Shown here one piece after another: positions 7,736 to 16,432 of a DNA stretch of 64,000 nucleotides. A program made the position numbers and the translations under genes. The stretch's first letter is position 1; every line of letters begins with the position of its first letter. This stretch comes from Lachnospiraceae bacterium. GTDB lineage: Bacteria; Bacillota; Clostridia; Lachnospirales; Lachnospiraceae. The stretch lies in NCBI GenBank assembly GCA_910574715.1, contig CAJTCH010000017.1, positions 25,450 through 89,449 on the forward strand, in the 5' to 3' direction. A model generated the notes under the pieces. The model made no database searches. It saw nothing but the letters and a program-made list of their open reading frames with translations, and was not told where the DNA came from.

Positions 7736-8997
7736 GTTAACTCTGCGATTCTTGACACGCCCACGTATATTTCAGAAACCTTATACCAGGTGCTGTAGTC
7801 TGTGATACCGGTCTGGGGGAGGCCGAATACCGACTGGATCTTGCGGATGGCGGCGGCAGTGGCGGGACCGTAGATTCCGTCGACTGTGACCTTTGGAATG
7901 GCGGGGTAGGAGCCGGCGATAACGTTGATCTGCTCCTGGAGCTGGCGAACCTTATCCCCTCTTGAGCCGATCTCCAGATTATATCCGGGCCAAGATGCCG
8001 GAATACCGGAGATAGCTTCGGCAGTATTGATATATATGTTGTCGCCGTAGTAGTAACGGAGGATCTCGATAGGAGAGTAGCCCTGGTCGCCGAGGGACTT
8101 GCTTCCCCACTGTGTCATCCAATTCGGACACTGGACCTGTCTCCCGTCGCAATACTGTGTCAGGATCGGTTGTTTGACATTGGGGCGTGACAGATAATCT
8201 GCGAACAATTCATCTACGATGACGGATATGGTATCGAAGATGTTGCGTTCCGGTATCCATTTATGGTCGAAAGCTGTGGATGAAGTGATCGTAAATTCAA
8301 AACCTTGATTTCTATACCATTCAGTGAAAACTCTATTCAAAGTGAAGGACATGATCGCCAGTACATTGGCCCGAATCGTATCTGCGGGCCAGGTGGCATA
8401 GATCTCGCTGGAAGCCACATTCTTGATATAGTCCTTATATTTCACATAATAATTTGTGGCGGTCGTATCTCTTGGGCTTCCGTCATGCACGACGATATAT
8501 TCAGGAACGACCACGCGGCTCAATACAATCTCTCCTGATTCGTTGATAGGTTTGATCTCGTCCTCCGGTATTTTCGGGGGATAGGTTCCATATAATGTAT
8601 GTGCAGGGATTACAAATACTTCTTCGGAAGTTTCCGGTGTATCTATGGGGCTTAAAGTTATGTTCTGGATGGCGGTGACTGAGGAGAGGATCTCGGCGCC
8701 GGCAATGCTGACAGGCTCATATCCGGGAGCCGTTACCTGGAGCGTATATTCGGAGTAGGGCTGTACCTCATTTTCGGGGTCAAGGCTTAAGTCCAGCGGC
8801 GGGGCATCAAGCTCGATGGTTTCAGTCTGCCCGGAGGAATCCGTCGTGAGCTGTTCGAGCCGGCTGTCCGGGACACCGGTATAGGAGATAGAGACCGAAG
8901 CGTCGGCAATAGGGCGGGCGTCGATCTGTGATGTAAGATTGACCTTAAGCTTCCCTTTGTCAGGAGTGTCCTGCTGGGTCGCATTCATAATGTCCAT
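7732..8997 (-). CDS. SpoIID/peptidoglycan-binding domain protein, probable sporulation function
   Basis: The 421-residue protein has three parts. Residues about 15-120 form two short beta-sandwich repeats of carboxypeptidase-regulatory type (ending in DAPPLDL and the ITLSPIDTPE linker). Residues about 150-330 resemble the SpoIID/LytB amidase-enhancer domain (RANVLAIMSFTLNRVF, CDGRQVQCPNWMTQWGSKSL). Residues about 340-415 are a PG_binding_1 domain (GSRGDKVRQLQEQINVI, VDGIYGPATAAAIRKIQ). No signal peptide is visible, so it may act in the mother cell or on the spore surface. A possible sigma-K promoter lies upstream at 9028-9055. The exact role is not known. Confidence 0.7.
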   Translation of the reverse strand: MDIMNATQQDTPDKGKLKVNLTSQIDARPIADASVSISYTGVPDSRLEQLTTDSSGQTETIELDAPPLDLSLDPENEVQPYSEYTLQVTAPGYEPVSIAGAEILSSVTAIQNITLSPIDTPETSEEVFVIPAHTLYGTYPPKIPEDEIKPINESGEIVLSRVVVPEYIVVHDGSPRDTTATNYYVKYKDYIKNVASSEIYATWPADTIRANVLAIMSFTLNRVFTEWYRNQGFEFTITSSTAFDHKWIPERNIFDTISVIVDELFADYLSRPNVKQPILTQYCDGRQVQCPNWMTQWGSKSLGDQGYSPIEILRYYYGDNIYINTAEAISGIPASWPGYNLEIGSRGDKVRQLQEQINVIAGSYPAIPKVTVDGIYGPATAAAIRKIQSVFGLPQTGITDYSTWYKVSEIYVGVSRIAELT

Positions 8998-9027
8998 AGG
9001 GGTACCTCATAAAGGATTTCTTACGGA

Positions 9028-9055
9028 TAAGATATGAATGAAGGAAGAAAATGTT
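9028..9055 (-). promoter_or_regulatory. possible sigma-K promoter
   Basis: Read on the minus strand, AACA (9055-9052) is followed after 15 bp by CATATCTTA (9036-9028), matching the sigma-K -10 pattern CATAnnnTA with an AC-type -35. It precedes the SpoIID-like gene. The consensus is short, so chance matches are possible. Confidence 0.4.
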
Positions 9056-9062
9056 ACTGATA

Positions 9063-9091
9063 TTGTATATTTTGGGGAAAATGCATATAAT
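9063..9091 (+). promoter_or_regulatory. sigma-A promoter of the transglutaminase-like gene
   Basis: TTGTAT (9063-9068) and TATAAT (9086-9091) are 17 bp apart. The transcribed leader (about 9098-9149) contains the CACGGA/TCCGTG hairpin at 9111-9127. Confidence 0.5.
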
Positions 9092-9149
9092 ATGATACAA
9101 GAGTCCCAAGCACGGAGGAATTCCGTGTATCATAAGTCAAGGAGTTAAC

Positions 9150-10370
9150 ATGAAGAGAAAACGGAAAAAAGGGGGTTGTATACATACGATAGCAGTGACC
9201 GTCGGTATGTTCTGTCTTGCAGTAGCGGTGATCTGTATTGCGTATGGAGTCGGCCTGAAAACGCAGATTGTGGGGAAAATAGAACGAGAATTTACGAAGC
9301 CGAAGGAGATACCCTTCCAGGAGGTGGTGATCTCTGAGGATGAGGTGGAGCAGAAATTCTACTACCAGCAATTGAATGAGGAAGAAAGACTGGTCTATAA
9401 GGAGATATTGGAAGGAATACGGGGAAATACAGAGGAGATCTATATCCATGCCTCGGACGCAGAGCGGGCGAATAAGATTTTCCAGGATATCCTGAAGGAT
9501 CATCCGGATATCTTCTGGTGCGACGGAACCATATCAGCGACCACCTACGGAGGATCAGAATCCTACACGGTGCTGAAACCGACATATATCTATGACGAAG
9601 CGTCAAAGGAGACGATGAAGGCCGAGATAGAAGGAGCCGCGGCACAGTGTTTGTCGGGAATTGCGGCGGATGATACGGAGTATAATAAGATTCTGTATGT
9701 CTATGAATATATAGTTGATACGGTCGATTATGACCTGGAGGCACCGGATAATCAGAATATTTACAGTGTATTTGTCCATCAGCGGTCGGTATGTGCAGGT
9801 TATTCCAAGGCGGCGCAGTATCTGCTGGAGAGATTGGGTGTGTTCTGTACCTATGTGACCGGGACCACCGGCGGCGGACAGAACCATGCATGGAATCTGG
9901 TCATGTGTGAGGGGGATTATTATTACCTGGATGTGACCTGGGGAGATCCGGTATTCCAGGCTGCCGAAGGGGAAGAAGTAAGAGACTTTGAGAATATCAG
10001 CTATGATTATATGTGCTGTGATGATGCAGAGCTGTTCAAGAACCACACGCCTGACGAAGGCACAGCGCTTCCGGCATGTACGAAAATGAACCGTAATTAC
10101 TACATGATGAATAACATGTATTATGAATCCTATGACAGCGGTTTGATCCTTCAGAGAATGAATGATGTAATCGCCTCCAGAGGGAATCCGGTGGTGATCA
10201 AGTTCGCCGATGATGCGCTCTATAACCAGGCGCATGATGACGTGTTCCAGAATGTGGTGAAGGCGGCGGCTAAGAATCTGGCTGAGTGGTATGGGCTTGA
10301 CGAGGTGAGATATCAGTATATGGATGAGCCGGAACTTAATAAGATTACGGTATATTGGCAGTATGAGTAG
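9150..10370 (+). CDS. membrane-anchored transglutaminase-like protein
   Basis: The 406-residue protein starts with a basic stretch (KRKRKKGG) and one membrane helix (residues about 11-34), placing the rest outside the cell. The core is a transglutaminase-like cysteine protease fold with the triad visible: Cys in SVCAGYSKAAQ (about residue 216), His in GGGQNHAWNLVM (about 248) and Asp in YYLDVTWGDP (about 265). Proteins of this class act as peptidases or cross-linkers on surface peptides; the substrate here is unknown. The ATG at 9150 follows AAGGAG at 9139-9144. It is transcribed alone, divergent from the SpoIID-like gene. Confidence 0.85.
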   Translation: MKRKRKKGGCIHTIAVTVGMFCLAVAVICIAYGVGLKTQIVGKIEREFTKPKEIPFQEVVISEDEVEQKFYYQQLNEEERLVYKEILEGIRGNTEEIYIHASDAERANKIFQDILKDHPDIFWCDGTISATTYGGSESYTVLKPTYIYDEASKETMKAEIEGAAAQCLSGIAADDTEYNKILYVYEYIVDTVDYDLEAPDNQNIYSVFVHQRSVCAGYSKAAQYLLERLGVFCTYVTGTTGGGQNHAWNLVMCEGDYYYLDVTWGDPVFQAAEGEEVRDFENISYDYMCCDDAELFKNHTPDEGTALPACTKMNRNYYMMNNMYYESYDSGLILQRMNDVIASRGNPVVIKFADDALYNQAHDDVFQNVVKAAAKNLAEWYGLDEVRYQYMDEPELNKITVYWQYE

Positions 10371-10381
10371 AAAAAATATGG

Positions 10382-10410
10382 TTGAAAATCCTCAGATTTT
10401 GTAGTATAAT
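10382..10410 (+). promoter_or_regulatory. sigma-A promoter of carAB
   Basis: TTGAAA (10382-10387) and TATAAT (10405-10410) are exactly 17 bp apart. The predicted start falls at the A at 10417, so the transcript would begin AATTTG. Confidence 0.75.
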
Positions 10411-10433
10411 TTTTACAATTTGAGGAGACGAGG

Positions 10434-10547
10434 ATGTTTGCCGGACCATGTATAATAGGGCAGTTGTGCATGCAACTGCCCTTTTTGCGGAACTCTAATG
10501 ACACCTTGGCTGCGCTTTTTGTTAGTATTCAGAAAGGAAACGGGTGA
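10434..10547 (+). CDS. putative 37-residue leader peptide of carAB
   Basis: A short reading frame starts with ATG at 10434, has AGGAG at 10423-10427 (6 nt spacing), runs straight through the terminator hairpin at 10457-10486 and ends with TGA at 10545-10547, four bases before the carA ATG. It begins MFAGPCIIGQLCMQLPFLRN. There is no run of regulatory codons (a single Arg), so amino-acid-sensing attenuation of the trp type is unlikely. The layout instead copies the enterobacterial pyrBI leader, where a ribosome following RNA polymerase closely prevents the terminator from forming. Translation is not proven. Confidence 0.55.
   Translation: MFAGPCIIGQLCMQLPFLRNSNDTLAALFVSIQKGNG
10457..10486 (+). 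terminator. attenuator-type terminator in the carAB leader
   Basis: AGGGCAGTTG (10457-10466) and CAACTGCCCT (10473-10482) form a perfect 10-bp stem with a 6-nt loop, followed by five T residues (10482-10486). It lies about 40 nt after the predicted transcription start and 65 nt before carA, so it must be read through for expression. Confidence 0.85.
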
Positions 10548-10551
10548 ATAT

Positions 10552-11619
10552 ATGAAAGCATTTCTTATATTGGAAGACGGGACAGTCTTTACAGGAACAA
10601 GTATAGGCGCCGCGAGGGATATGATCAGTGAGATTGTGTTCAATACTTCGATGACAGGATATCTTGAGGTGTTGACAGATCCTTCTTACGCCGGACAGGC
10701 GGTGGTGATGACGTATCCGCTGATCGGGAATTATGGGGTTACACCGGATATGGAATCGAAGAGGGCGTGGCCGGATGGATATATTGTAAGAGAACTGTCC
10801 AGGATGCCCAGCAATTTCCGCTGTGAGGGGGGACTGGAGGATTTCTTGAAGGAACAGGATATCCCGGGGATCGCCGGAATTGACACCCGTGCTCTGACCA
10901 AGCGACTGCGCGAGAAGGGGACGATGAACGGAATGATCACGACCAATGAGAACTATGATCTCCATCAGATACTTCCAAGGCTTAAGGGATATGCGATTGG
11001 GGATGTGGTATCGCAGGCATCCTGCCAAGAGAGATATGTCTTAGAAGGCGACGGCCCAAGGGTGGCCCTGATGGATTTTGGGGCGAAGAATAATATTGCC
11101 AGATCTCTGAACCAGCGGGGATGCCAGGTGACTGTCTATCCGGCCCATACGCTTGCGGATGAGATCATAGCAGCAGATCCGGATGGGATCATGTTGTCTA
11201 ACGGGCCGGGGGATCCGCAGATGAATGTATCTATTATAGAAGAACTGAAGAAGCTTTATCGGACAGAGATTCCGATCTTCGCGATCTGTCTCGGGCATCA
11301 GCTGATGGCCCTTGCAAATGGCGGGAAGACCTATAAGTTAAAATACGGCCACCGGGGCGGGAATCATCCGGTTAAGGACTTAAGCGACAGCCGTGTCTAC
11401 ATATCATCACAGAATCACGGCTATGCGGTGGATGCTTCGAGTATGGACCCGGCGGTTGCAAAGGAAGCATTTGTCAATGTCAATGACGGGACGAACGAAG
11501 GTCTCCGTTATATAGGAAAGAAGATATTCACGGTGCAGTTTCATCCAGAGGCATGTCCGGGTCCTAAGGATTCAGGCTATCTGTTTGACCGGTTTATCGA
11601 TATGATGAAAGGAGTGTAG
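10552..11619 (+). CDS. carA: carbamoyl phosphate synthetase, small (glutaminase) subunit
   Basis: CarA hydrolyses glutamine and passes ammonia to CarB for carbamoyl phosphate synthesis, shared by pyrimidine and arginine pathways. The 355-residue protein has the N-terminal CPSase small domain (FLILEDGTVFTG) and a C-terminal class I glutamine amidotransferase with Cys in FAICLGHQLMAL and the His-x-Glu pair in QFHPEACPG. The ATG at 10552 is chosen over an in-frame ATG at 10498 because the family starts near MKAFLILEDGT and the weak GGGTGA precedes it. Translation may be coupled to the leader peptide that ends 4 bp upstream. carB follows after 3 bp. Confidence 0.97.
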   Translation: MKAFLILEDGTVFTGTSIGAARDMISEIVFNTSMTGYLEVLTDPSYAGQAVVMTYPLIGNYGVTPDMESKRAWPDGYIVRELSRMPSNFRCEGGLEDFLKEQDIPGIAGIDTRALTKRLREKGTMNGMITTNENYDLHQILPRLKGYAIGDVVSQASCQERYVLEGDGPRVALMDFGAKNNIARSLNQRGCQVTVYPAHTLADEIIAADPDGIMLSNGPGDPQMNVSIIEELKKLYRTEIPIFAICLGHQLMALANGGKTYKLKYGHRGGNHPVKDLSDSRVYISSQNHGYAVDASSMDPAVAKEAFVNVNDGTNEGLRYIGKKIFTVQFHPEACPGPKDSGYLFDRFIDMMKGV

Positions 11620-11622
11620 ACC

Positions 11623-14600
11623 ATGCCCAGGAATACAGCGATTAAGAAGGTACTGGTCATCGGGTCAGGCCCGATCGTGATTGGACAGGCGGCGGAATTC
11701 GACTATGCAGGGACCCAGGCCTGCCGTTCTCTGAAGGAAGAGGGGCTTGAGGTGGTTCTGCTGAATTCTAATCCGGCGACGATCATGACGGATAAGGATA
11801 TTGCAGACCGAGTTTATATCGAGCCGCTTACGGCAGAGGTGGTAGAGCAGTTGATTTTAAAGGAGCGGCCGGACAGTGTGCTGCCGACGCTTGGCGGGCA
11901 GGCAGCGCTCAATCTTGCCATGGAGCTTGAGGAGAGCGGATTCTTAAGAAAGCATCATGCAGCCCTGATCGGAACGACCTCAGAGACAATCAAGAAGGCG
12001 GAGGACAGGCTGGAGTTCAAGAAGACCATGGAGAAGATCGGGGAACCTTGTGCGGCGTCCCTGGTAGTAGAGACGGTGGAAGACGGTGTAAGATTTGCAG
12101 AAGAGATCGGTTATCCAGTGGTCTTACGCCCGGCCTACACGCTTGGCGGCAGCGGCGGGGGGATCGCGGACAACCGGGTTAAGCTTATGGAGATCCTGGA
12201 GAATGGACTCCGTCTCTCCCGCGTGGGGCAGGTTCTGGTGGAGCGCTGTATCGCGGGATGGAAAGAGATCGAGTATGAGGTGATGCGTGACGGCAGCGGC
12301 AACTGTATCACGGTCTGCAATATGGAGAATATAGACCCGGTGGGGGTACATACGGGAGACAGTATCGTGGTCGCGCCGTCTCAGACATTGGGAGACAAGG
12401 AGTACCAGATGCTTCGGACCTCTGCGCTTAATATTATCAGTGAGCTTAACATCACCGGAGGATGTAACGTGCAGTATGCCCTGCATCCGGAGACGTTCGA
12501 GTATTGCGTCATCGAGGTCAATCCCCGGGTGAGCCGTTCCTCTGCGCTGGCCTCCAAGGCGACAGGTTATCCCATAGCCAAGGTTGCGGCGAAGATTGCC
12601 CTTGGATATACACTGGATGAGATCAAGAATGCGGTTACTAAGAAGACCTATGCGAGCTTTGAGCCGATGTTGGATTACTGTGTGGTCAAGATTCCAAGAC
12701 TTCCGTTCGATAAGTTTATCAGTGCCAAGCGGACTCTGACGACGCAGATGAAGGCGACCGGAGAAGTCATGAGTATCTGTGATAACTTCGAAGGAGCGCT
12801 CATGAAGGCGCTCCGGTCCCTAGAGCAGCATGTGGACAGTCTTATGTCTTATGATTTCTCTGAGCTTCAGAAGGATGAGCTGATGGAAGAACTGGCAGTG
12901 GTGGATGATCTGAGGATATTCAGGATCGCAGAAGCAGTCCGCCGGGGCATTACATATGAAGAGATCCATGCGGTAACGAAGATCGACCTGTGGTTCATCG
13001 ACAAGCTGGCGATTCTTGTGGAGACGGAGCAGCGCCTTAAGGAACAGGAACTTGACGAAGAGCTTCTAAGAGAGGCGAAGCGTCTAGAATTCCCGGATAC
13101 GGTGATCGCAGAGCTTACTGGGAAGACCGGACGGCAGATCCATGATCTTCGGCATGAATACGGGATCACCGCCGCATATAAGATGGTAGATACCTGCGCG
13201 GCAGAATTTGCGGCGGAGACGCCTTATTATTATTCCGTGTTCGGAAGTGAGAATGAGGCGGTCCGGACTTCAGGTAAGAAAAAGGTACTGGTGCTTGGTT
13301 CCGGACCGATCCGAATCGGCCAGGGAATCGAATTTGATTTCTGTTCGGTACACTGTACTTGGGCATTTGCGAAAGAGGGATACGAGACGATCATTGTCAA
13401 CAATAATCCTGAGACGGTGAGTACAGATTTTGATATCGCAGATAAATTATACTTTGAACCTTTGACGCCGGAGGACGTGGAGAGTATCGTTGATCTGGAG
13501 AAACCGGACGGGGCTGTGGTGCAGTTCGGCGGACAGACGGCCATCAAACTTACGGAATCCCTGATGGAGATGGGAGTGCCGATCTTAGGCACTTCTGCAG
13601 AGAATGTGGATGCAGCGGAAGACAGAGAGTTATTCGATCAGATTCTGGAGGAATGTGAGATCCCAAGGCCAAGCGGCGGTACGGTCTACACGGCCGAAGA
13701 AGCCAGGGAGGTTGCGAACCGCCTTGGTTATCCGGTCCTGGTAAGGCCTTCTTATGTGCTGGGCGGCCAGGGGATGCAGATCGCCATCAATGATCACGAT
13801 ATCGACGAGTTTATCGGGATCATCAACCGGATCGCTCAGGACCATCCGATCCTGGTGGACAAATATCTGCAGGGGAAGGAGATAGAGGTCGACGCGGTAT
13901 GCGACGGCGAGGAGATATTGATTCCCGGTATTATGGAGCATATCGAACGTGCAGGCATCCATTCCGGCGACAGTATCTCCGTATATCCTGCGCAGAGTAT
14001 TTCTGATAAGACTAAGAGGACGATCGAGGAGTATACAAGGAGACTGGCCAGATCGCTGCATGTGATCGGACTTATCAATATTCAGTTCATCGTGTGTGGG
14101 GAGGAGGTCTATGTAATCGAGGTGAATCCCCGTTCCAGCCGGACGGTCCCCTATATCAGCAAGGTCACAGGGATCCCCATTGTTCCGTTGGCGACGAAGG
14201 TCATCATCGGCAATAAGCTTAAGGATCTGGGATATACGCCGGGACTGCAGGCAGAGGCGGATTATTTCGCAGTTAAGATGCCGGTGTTCTCCTTCGAGAA
14301 GATCCGCGGTGCGGACGTAAGCCTTGGACCGGAGATGAAGTCCACGGGGGAGTGCTTAGGAATAGCGAAGACATTTGACGAGGCGCTCTACAAGGCATTC
14401 TTGGGGGCGGGGATCAAACTGCCGCGGCATAAGAATATGATCATTACCGTGCGTGAGGAGGATAAGGCCGAAGCGGTGGAGATCGGACGCAGATTCCGGA
14501 AGATCGGCTACCGTATCTTCGCGACGGAAGGAACCGCCGAGGCTCTGAAAGCAGGAGGTGTGAAAGCGAATAAGGTCAGGAAGATCGAGCAGGAATCACC

Positions 14601-14832
14601 GAACCTGATGGATCTGATCCTGGGACATAAGATTGATCTTGTCATTGATACGCCGCATCAGGGGGCGGACCGGGCGAGAGACGGATTCGTGATCCGGAGG
14701 AACGCGATCGAGACCGGCGTCAATGTTCTGACGGCGATCGACACGGCAAAGGCTTTGATCACCAGTCTTGAGAATACAGATATTAGAAAACTGACGCTGA
14801 TTGATATTGCAAAGATTAAAAATGGTGTATAA
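11623..14832 (+). CDS. carB: carbamoyl phosphate synthetase, large subunit
   Basis: CarB makes carbamoyl phosphate from bicarbonate, ammonia and two ATP. The 1069-residue length is standard. Two homologous halves are visible, each with an ATP-grasp domain: VLVIGSGPIVIGQAAEFDYA (first half) and VLVLGSGPIRIGQGIEFDFC (about residue 557, second half). The last 130 residues form the MGS-like allosteric domain, which binds UMP or ornithine in related enzymes. It follows carA by 3 bp. A TATAAT at 14828-14833 overlaps the stop codon and could start a separate transcript for the downstream polyphosphate kinase gene. Confidence 0.97.
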   Translation: MPRNTAIKKVLVIGSGPIVIGQAAEFDYAGTQACRSLKEEGLEVVLLNSNPATIMTDKDIADRVYIEPLTAEVVEQLILKERPDSVLPTLGGQAALNLAMELEESGFLRKHHAALIGTTSETIKKAEDRLEFKKTMEKIGEPCAASLVVETVEDGVRFAEEIGYPVVLRPAYTLGGSGGGIADNRVKLMEILENGLRLSRVGQVLVERCIAGWKEIEYEVMRDGSGNCITVCNMENIDPVGVHTGDSIVVAPSQTLGDKEYQMLRTSALNIISELNITGGCNVQYALHPETFEYCVIEVNPRVSRSSALASKATGYPIAKVAAKIALGYTLDEIKNAVTKKTYASFEPMLDYCVVKIPRLPFDKFISAKRTLTTQMKATGEVMSICDNFEGALMKALRSLEQHVDSLMSYDFSELQKDELMEELAVVDDLRIFRIAEAVRRGITYEEIHAVTKIDLWFIDKLAILVETEQRLKEQELDEELLREAKRLEFPDTVIAELTGKTGRQIHDLRHEYGITAAYKMVDTCAAEFAAETPYYYSVFGSENEAVRTSGKKKVLVLGSGPIRIGQGIEFDFCSVHCTWAFAKEGYETIIVNNNPETVSTDFDIADKLYFEPLTPEDVESIVDLEKPDGAVVQFGGQTAIKLTESLMEMGVPILGTSAENVDAAEDRELFDQILEECEIPRPSGGTVYTAEEAREVANRLGYPVLVRPSYVLGGQGMQIAINDHDIDEFIGIINRIAQDHPILVDKYLQGKEIEVDAVCDGEEILIPGIMEHIERAGIHSGDSISVYPAQSISDKTKRTIEEYTRRLARSLHVIGLINIQFIVCGEEVYVIEVNPRSSRTVPYISKVTGIPIVPLATKVIIGNKLKDLGYTPGLQAEADYFAVKMPVFSFEKIRGADVSLGPEMKSTGECLGIAKTFDEALYKAFLGAGIKLPRHKNMIITVREEDKAEAVEIGRRFRKIGYRIFATEGTAEALKAGGVKANKVRKIEQESPNLMDLILGHKIDLVIDTPHQGADRARDGFVIRRNAIETGVNVLTAIDTAKALITSLENTDIRKLTLIDIAKIKNGV

Positions 14833-14875
14833 TAGAGATAGTAGCTTTTTGGACGTTAGGACGAAGGAGGAAATT

Positions 14876-16402
14876 ATGTTAGAAAAGCTTGATTTAACCA
14901 AATCTCTAAATAAGGCGGAATACAAGGAGAAGATGGCGGAGCTTATGCCAAGGCTGGGCAAGCTACAAAGAGAGTGCAGAAGACTCGGAGTCCCGGTGAT
15001 GATCGCGTTTGAAGGGTACGGCGCTTCCGGGAAGGGAGTCCAGATCGGTGAGCTTATCAAGGCTCTTGACCCTCGTGGATTTGAAGTGTATGCGGTCAAG
15101 AATGAGACAGAGGAGGAGAAGATGCATCCGTTCCTCTGGAGATTTTGGACGAAGATGCCGTCGAAAGGGCGTATTGCGATCTATGACAGCAGTTGGTACC
15201 GCAAGGTATTGATCGACCGGTTTGATAAGAAGACGAAGAAGAGTGAGCTTGCAGATGCTTATCGCTCTATCTGTTCTTTTGAAGAGCAGCTTGCGGCGGA
15301 CGGCATGGTGATCATCAAGATATTCCTGGCGATCGACGAGAAGGAGCAGAAGAAGCGTTTTGACAAGCTGTTAAGTTCGGATGAGACGGCATGGAGAGTA
15401 AGCCGGGAAGACCAGAAGCGGAATAAGTCCTTCGAGAAGTATCAGGAGATGAATGAAGAGATGCTGAGAAGGACGGATACAGAGTATGCGCCGTGGAATA
15501 TCGTGGAGGCTGTGGATCGTAAGTTCGCGACGGCGAAGATCTATGCGATCGTTGCTCAGACTCTGGCCGAGAAGGTAGAGGAGGCGAGACGTGCAGAAGG
15601 CAGGAAGGAACCGGTGAATGCAGAAGATACGGATATAGACGGGGAGCTTCGGTTCAGCATGTCCGAACAGGATAAGAAATTCAAGAATTCCATCCTTGCA
15701 AAAGCAGACTTAGGTCTTGCATACACGAAGGAGGAATATAAGGCACGGCTTAGCAAGCTGCAGAAGAAGATGGAGAAGCTGCACGGAGAGCTCTACCGCA
15801 GGAGGATTCCGGTGATACTTGGTTTTGAAGGCTGGGATGCAGGCGGCAAGGGCGGCGCGATCAAGCGTCTGACAGAGAAGATGGATCCCAGAGGCTATGT
15901 GGTGCATCCAACAGCCTCCCCCAATGACATCGAGAAAGCGCATCACTATCTCTGGCGGTTCTGGGTGGATATGCCTAAGGCCGGCCATGTCACCATCTTT
16001 GACAGGACCTGGTACGGCAGGGTCATGGTGGAGCGGATCGAGGGCTTCTGTTCCAGGCAGGAATGGCAGAGGGCATACAAAGAGATGAATGATATGGAGA
16101 AGGATCTGGCGGATGCGGGGGCAATCGTACTGAAGTTCTGGATGCAGATTGATAAGGATGAGCAGGAGAGAAGATTTAAGGCAAGGCAGGAGAATCCGGA
16201 GAAGCAGTGGAAGATTACGGATGAAGACTGGCGTAACCGTGAGAAGTGGGATCAGTACGAAGAAGCGGTGAACGAGATGCTGATCCGGACCTCTACGCCG
16301 CATGCGCCATGGGTCGTTGTGGAAGGCAACTGCAAGTATTATGCCCGTATCAAAGTATTGGAGACGGTTGTGGAGGCCATTGAGAAGCGTCTGAAGGATT
16401 AG
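14876..16402 (+). CDS. pap: two-domain polyphosphate kinase 2 (polyphosphate:AMP phosphotransferase)
   Basis: The 508-residue protein contains two tandem PPK2 domains, the architecture of class II PPK2 enzymes, which use polyphosphate to convert AMP to ADP. Walker A loops are FEGYGASGKGVQI (residues about 43-55) and FEGWDAGGKGGAI (about 320-332). The lid motif is DRTWYGRVMVER in the second domain but DSSWYRKVLIDR in the first, lacking the Arg, so the C-terminal domain is probably the active one. The ATG at 14876 follows AAGGAGG at 14864-14870. An in-frame extension into carB is not needed. Role: nucleotide recharging and phosphate storage. Confidence 0.88.
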   Translation: MLEKLDLTKSLNKAEYKEKMAELMPRLGKLQRECRRLGVPVMIAFEGYGASGKGVQIGELIKALDPRGFEVYAVKNETEEEKMHPFLWRFWTKMPSKGRIAIYDSSWYRKVLIDRFDKKTKKSELADAYRSICSFEEQLAADGMVIIKIFLAIDEKEQKKRFDKLLSSDETAWRVSREDQKRNKSFEKYQEMNEEMLRRTDTEYAPWNIVEAVDRKFATAKIYAIVAQTLAEKVEEARRAEGRKEPVNAEDTDIDGELRFSMSEQDKKFKNSILAKADLGLAYTKEEYKARLSKLQKKMEKLHGELYRRRIPVILGFEGWDAGGKGGAIKRLTEKMDPRGYVVHPTASPNDIEKAHHYLWRFWVDMPKAGHVTIFDRTWYGRVMVERIEGFCSRQEWQRAYKEMNDMEKDLADAGAIVLKFWMQIDKDEQERRFKARQENPEKQWKITDEDWRNREKWDQYEEAVNEMLIRTSTPHAPWVVVEGNCKYYARIKVLETVVEAIEKRLKD

Positions 16403-16432
16403 GCAGTTAGATAGCGGAAGGATGTGTGACAG

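Noticed and set aside
10417..10552. A PyrR-binding loop or amino-acid (trp-type) attenuator before carA
   Set aside because: No PyrR consensus loop is recognisable and the leader peptide lacks a run of Arg or other regulatory codons. The pyrBI-like reading fits better.
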